Positions 63,380 to 64,000 of a DNA stretch of 64,000 bases are shown here, in pieces. The DNA is from Thermohalobaculum sp039805905 (GTDB lineage Bacteria > Pseudomonadota > Alphaproteobacteria > Rhodobacterales > Rhodobacteraceae). The DNA is taken from positions 1 to 64,000 of the forward strand of contig JBDIVM010000004.1 in assembly GCA_039805905.1 (NCBI GenBank). Direction: 5' to 3'. The position numbers and the translations under genes are program-made. Numbering within the stretch: the first letter of the stretch is position 1; every line of letters starts with the position of its first letter. Under the pieces are notes generated by a model. That model saw nothing but the letters and a program-made list of their open reading frames with translations, had not been told where the DNA came from and did no database searches.

Positions 63380-64000
63380 ATGATGAGCGATCTCGCGAAC
63401 GCGACGGCGGCCGGCAGCACGCGTGGCGGCGAACTGGTCAGGGATGCCACGGATGCCACCTTCATGGCCGATGTGATCCAGGCCTCGCGCGAGCTCCCGG
63501 TCATCGTGGACTTCTGGGCGCCCTGGTGCGGCCCGTGCAAGCAGCTGGGACCGGTGCTCGAGGAGGCGGTCAGGGCCGCGGCGGGCAAGGTGCGTATGGT
63601 CAAGGTCAACATCGACCAGAACCAGCGTGTGGCGGCACAGCTGCGGGTGCAGTCGATCCCCGCGGTCTTCGGGTTCTCCGGCGGGCAGCCGGTCGACGGA
63701 TTCATGGGGGCGCTGCCCGCCTCCGAGGTCAAGGCCTTCGTCAAGCGGCTGATCGACCTCGCCGGTGGCGGCGGCCTCGACGAGGCGCTCGACGAGGCAG
63801 ACGGAATGCTGGAGCGCGGCGAGGCGGCCGAGGCCTCGCAGGTCTATGCGGCGGTGCTGGGCGAGGATCCGGCCAACGCCCGGGCGATCGCCGGGCTGGC
63901 GCGGGCCGAACTGTCGGTCGGCGAGATCGAGCGGGCCAGGCGCTCCCTCGACATGGCGCCGCCCGAGGCCGCGAAACATCCGGCCATCGCTGCCGCGCGT
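63380..64000 (+). CDS. cnoX: Thioredoxin-like co-chaperone CnoX/YbbN, cut by the window end
   Basis: The frame opens at 63380 (a second ATG follows at once, 63383) and is still open at 64000, giving 207 codons of an expected roughly 300. Residues about 25-125 are a thioredoxin domain with VDFWAPWCGPCKQLGP, so the CxxC is WCGPC, and the cis-Pro is in QSIPAVFGF. After it, helices with EDPANARAIAGLARAEL look like TPR repeats. This matches the CnoX/YbbN holdase, which protects substrates from oxidation and hands them to chaperones. Confidence 0.9.
   Translation, partial: MMSDLANATAAGSTRGGELVRDATDATFMADVIQASRELPVIVDFWAPWCGPCKQLGPVLEEAVRAAAGKVRMVKVNIDQNQRVAAQLRVQSIPAVFGFSGGQPVDGFMGALPASEVKAFVKRLIDLAGGGGLDEALDEADGMLERGEAAEASQVYAAVLGEDPANARAIAGLARAELSVGEIERARRSLDMAPPEAAKHPAIAAAR

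Overview
The window is a gene-dense, very GC-rich stretch with the gene content of an alphaproteobacterium, probably Rhodobacterales-like. The clues are HutF-type histidine catabolism, a carnitine dehydrogenase fused to a thioesterase beside a BKACE enzyme, DoeA, TamA/TamB, and many ATGA-coupled genes. No rRNA, tRNA, CRISPR array, prophage or classical insertion sequence was recognised.

Region 1 (322-8305, minus strand) is a RiPP gene cluster with the full set of lasso-peptide genes. It reads A1, A2, A3 (47-codon precursors; A3 has a TGA at the predicted first core residue), B1 (PqqD-like), B2 (transglutaminase-like protease), an ATP-grasp enzyme, C (asparagine-synthetase-like cyclase), an HPr-kinase-like protein and D (ABC exporter). 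All precursors end in Ser, the residue that lasso-cluster HPr-kinase homologues are known to phosphorylate. A1 and A2 are shorter than usual gene-calling cutoffs and are easily missed. A PRMT-like methyltransferase and a HAD phosphatase run divergently from A1. This cluster is the most unusual content of the window.

Region 2 (10489-15307) holds an MttB-family methyltransferase, a beta-hydroxyacid dehydrogenase, an HI0933-type flavoprotein and a flavin reductase. Region 3 (15328-24296) is a hut locus. hutI-hutH-hutU read left and hutF-hutC read right from a shared promoter with a palindrome. A CoA-transferase and an acyl-CoA dehydrogenase are translationally coupled between hutH and hutU, which suggests that imidazolepropionate (or a related acid) feeds into urocanate.

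Region 4 (24346-35323) carries an AEC transporter, ectoine hydrolase DoeA with an M20 deacylase, a Met-rich multicopper oxidase, Hsp20, pirin, a cytoplasmic molybdopterin oxidoreductase with two palindromic operators upstream, and an FtsH paralogue. Region 5 (35518-50837) carries a periplasmic nucleotidase, TamA-TamB, a complete branched-chain-type ABC transporter, a hypothetical protein, PanC and a small membrane methyltransferase.

Region 6 (50831-59880) is mainly a gamma-butyrobetaine/carnitine operon (minus strand: cdhC, cdhA-thioesterase fusion, acyl-CoA dehydrogenase, NDP-forming CoA ligase, caiD) facing its likely GlxA-type regulator. A DUF559 nuclease flanked by inverted copies of a 40-bp hairpin repeat sits inside this operon. 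The right end has an MFS transporter, a fatty-acid desaturase, a prolyl-tRNA editing protein and a thioredoxin-like CnoX/YbbN gene cut by the window edge.
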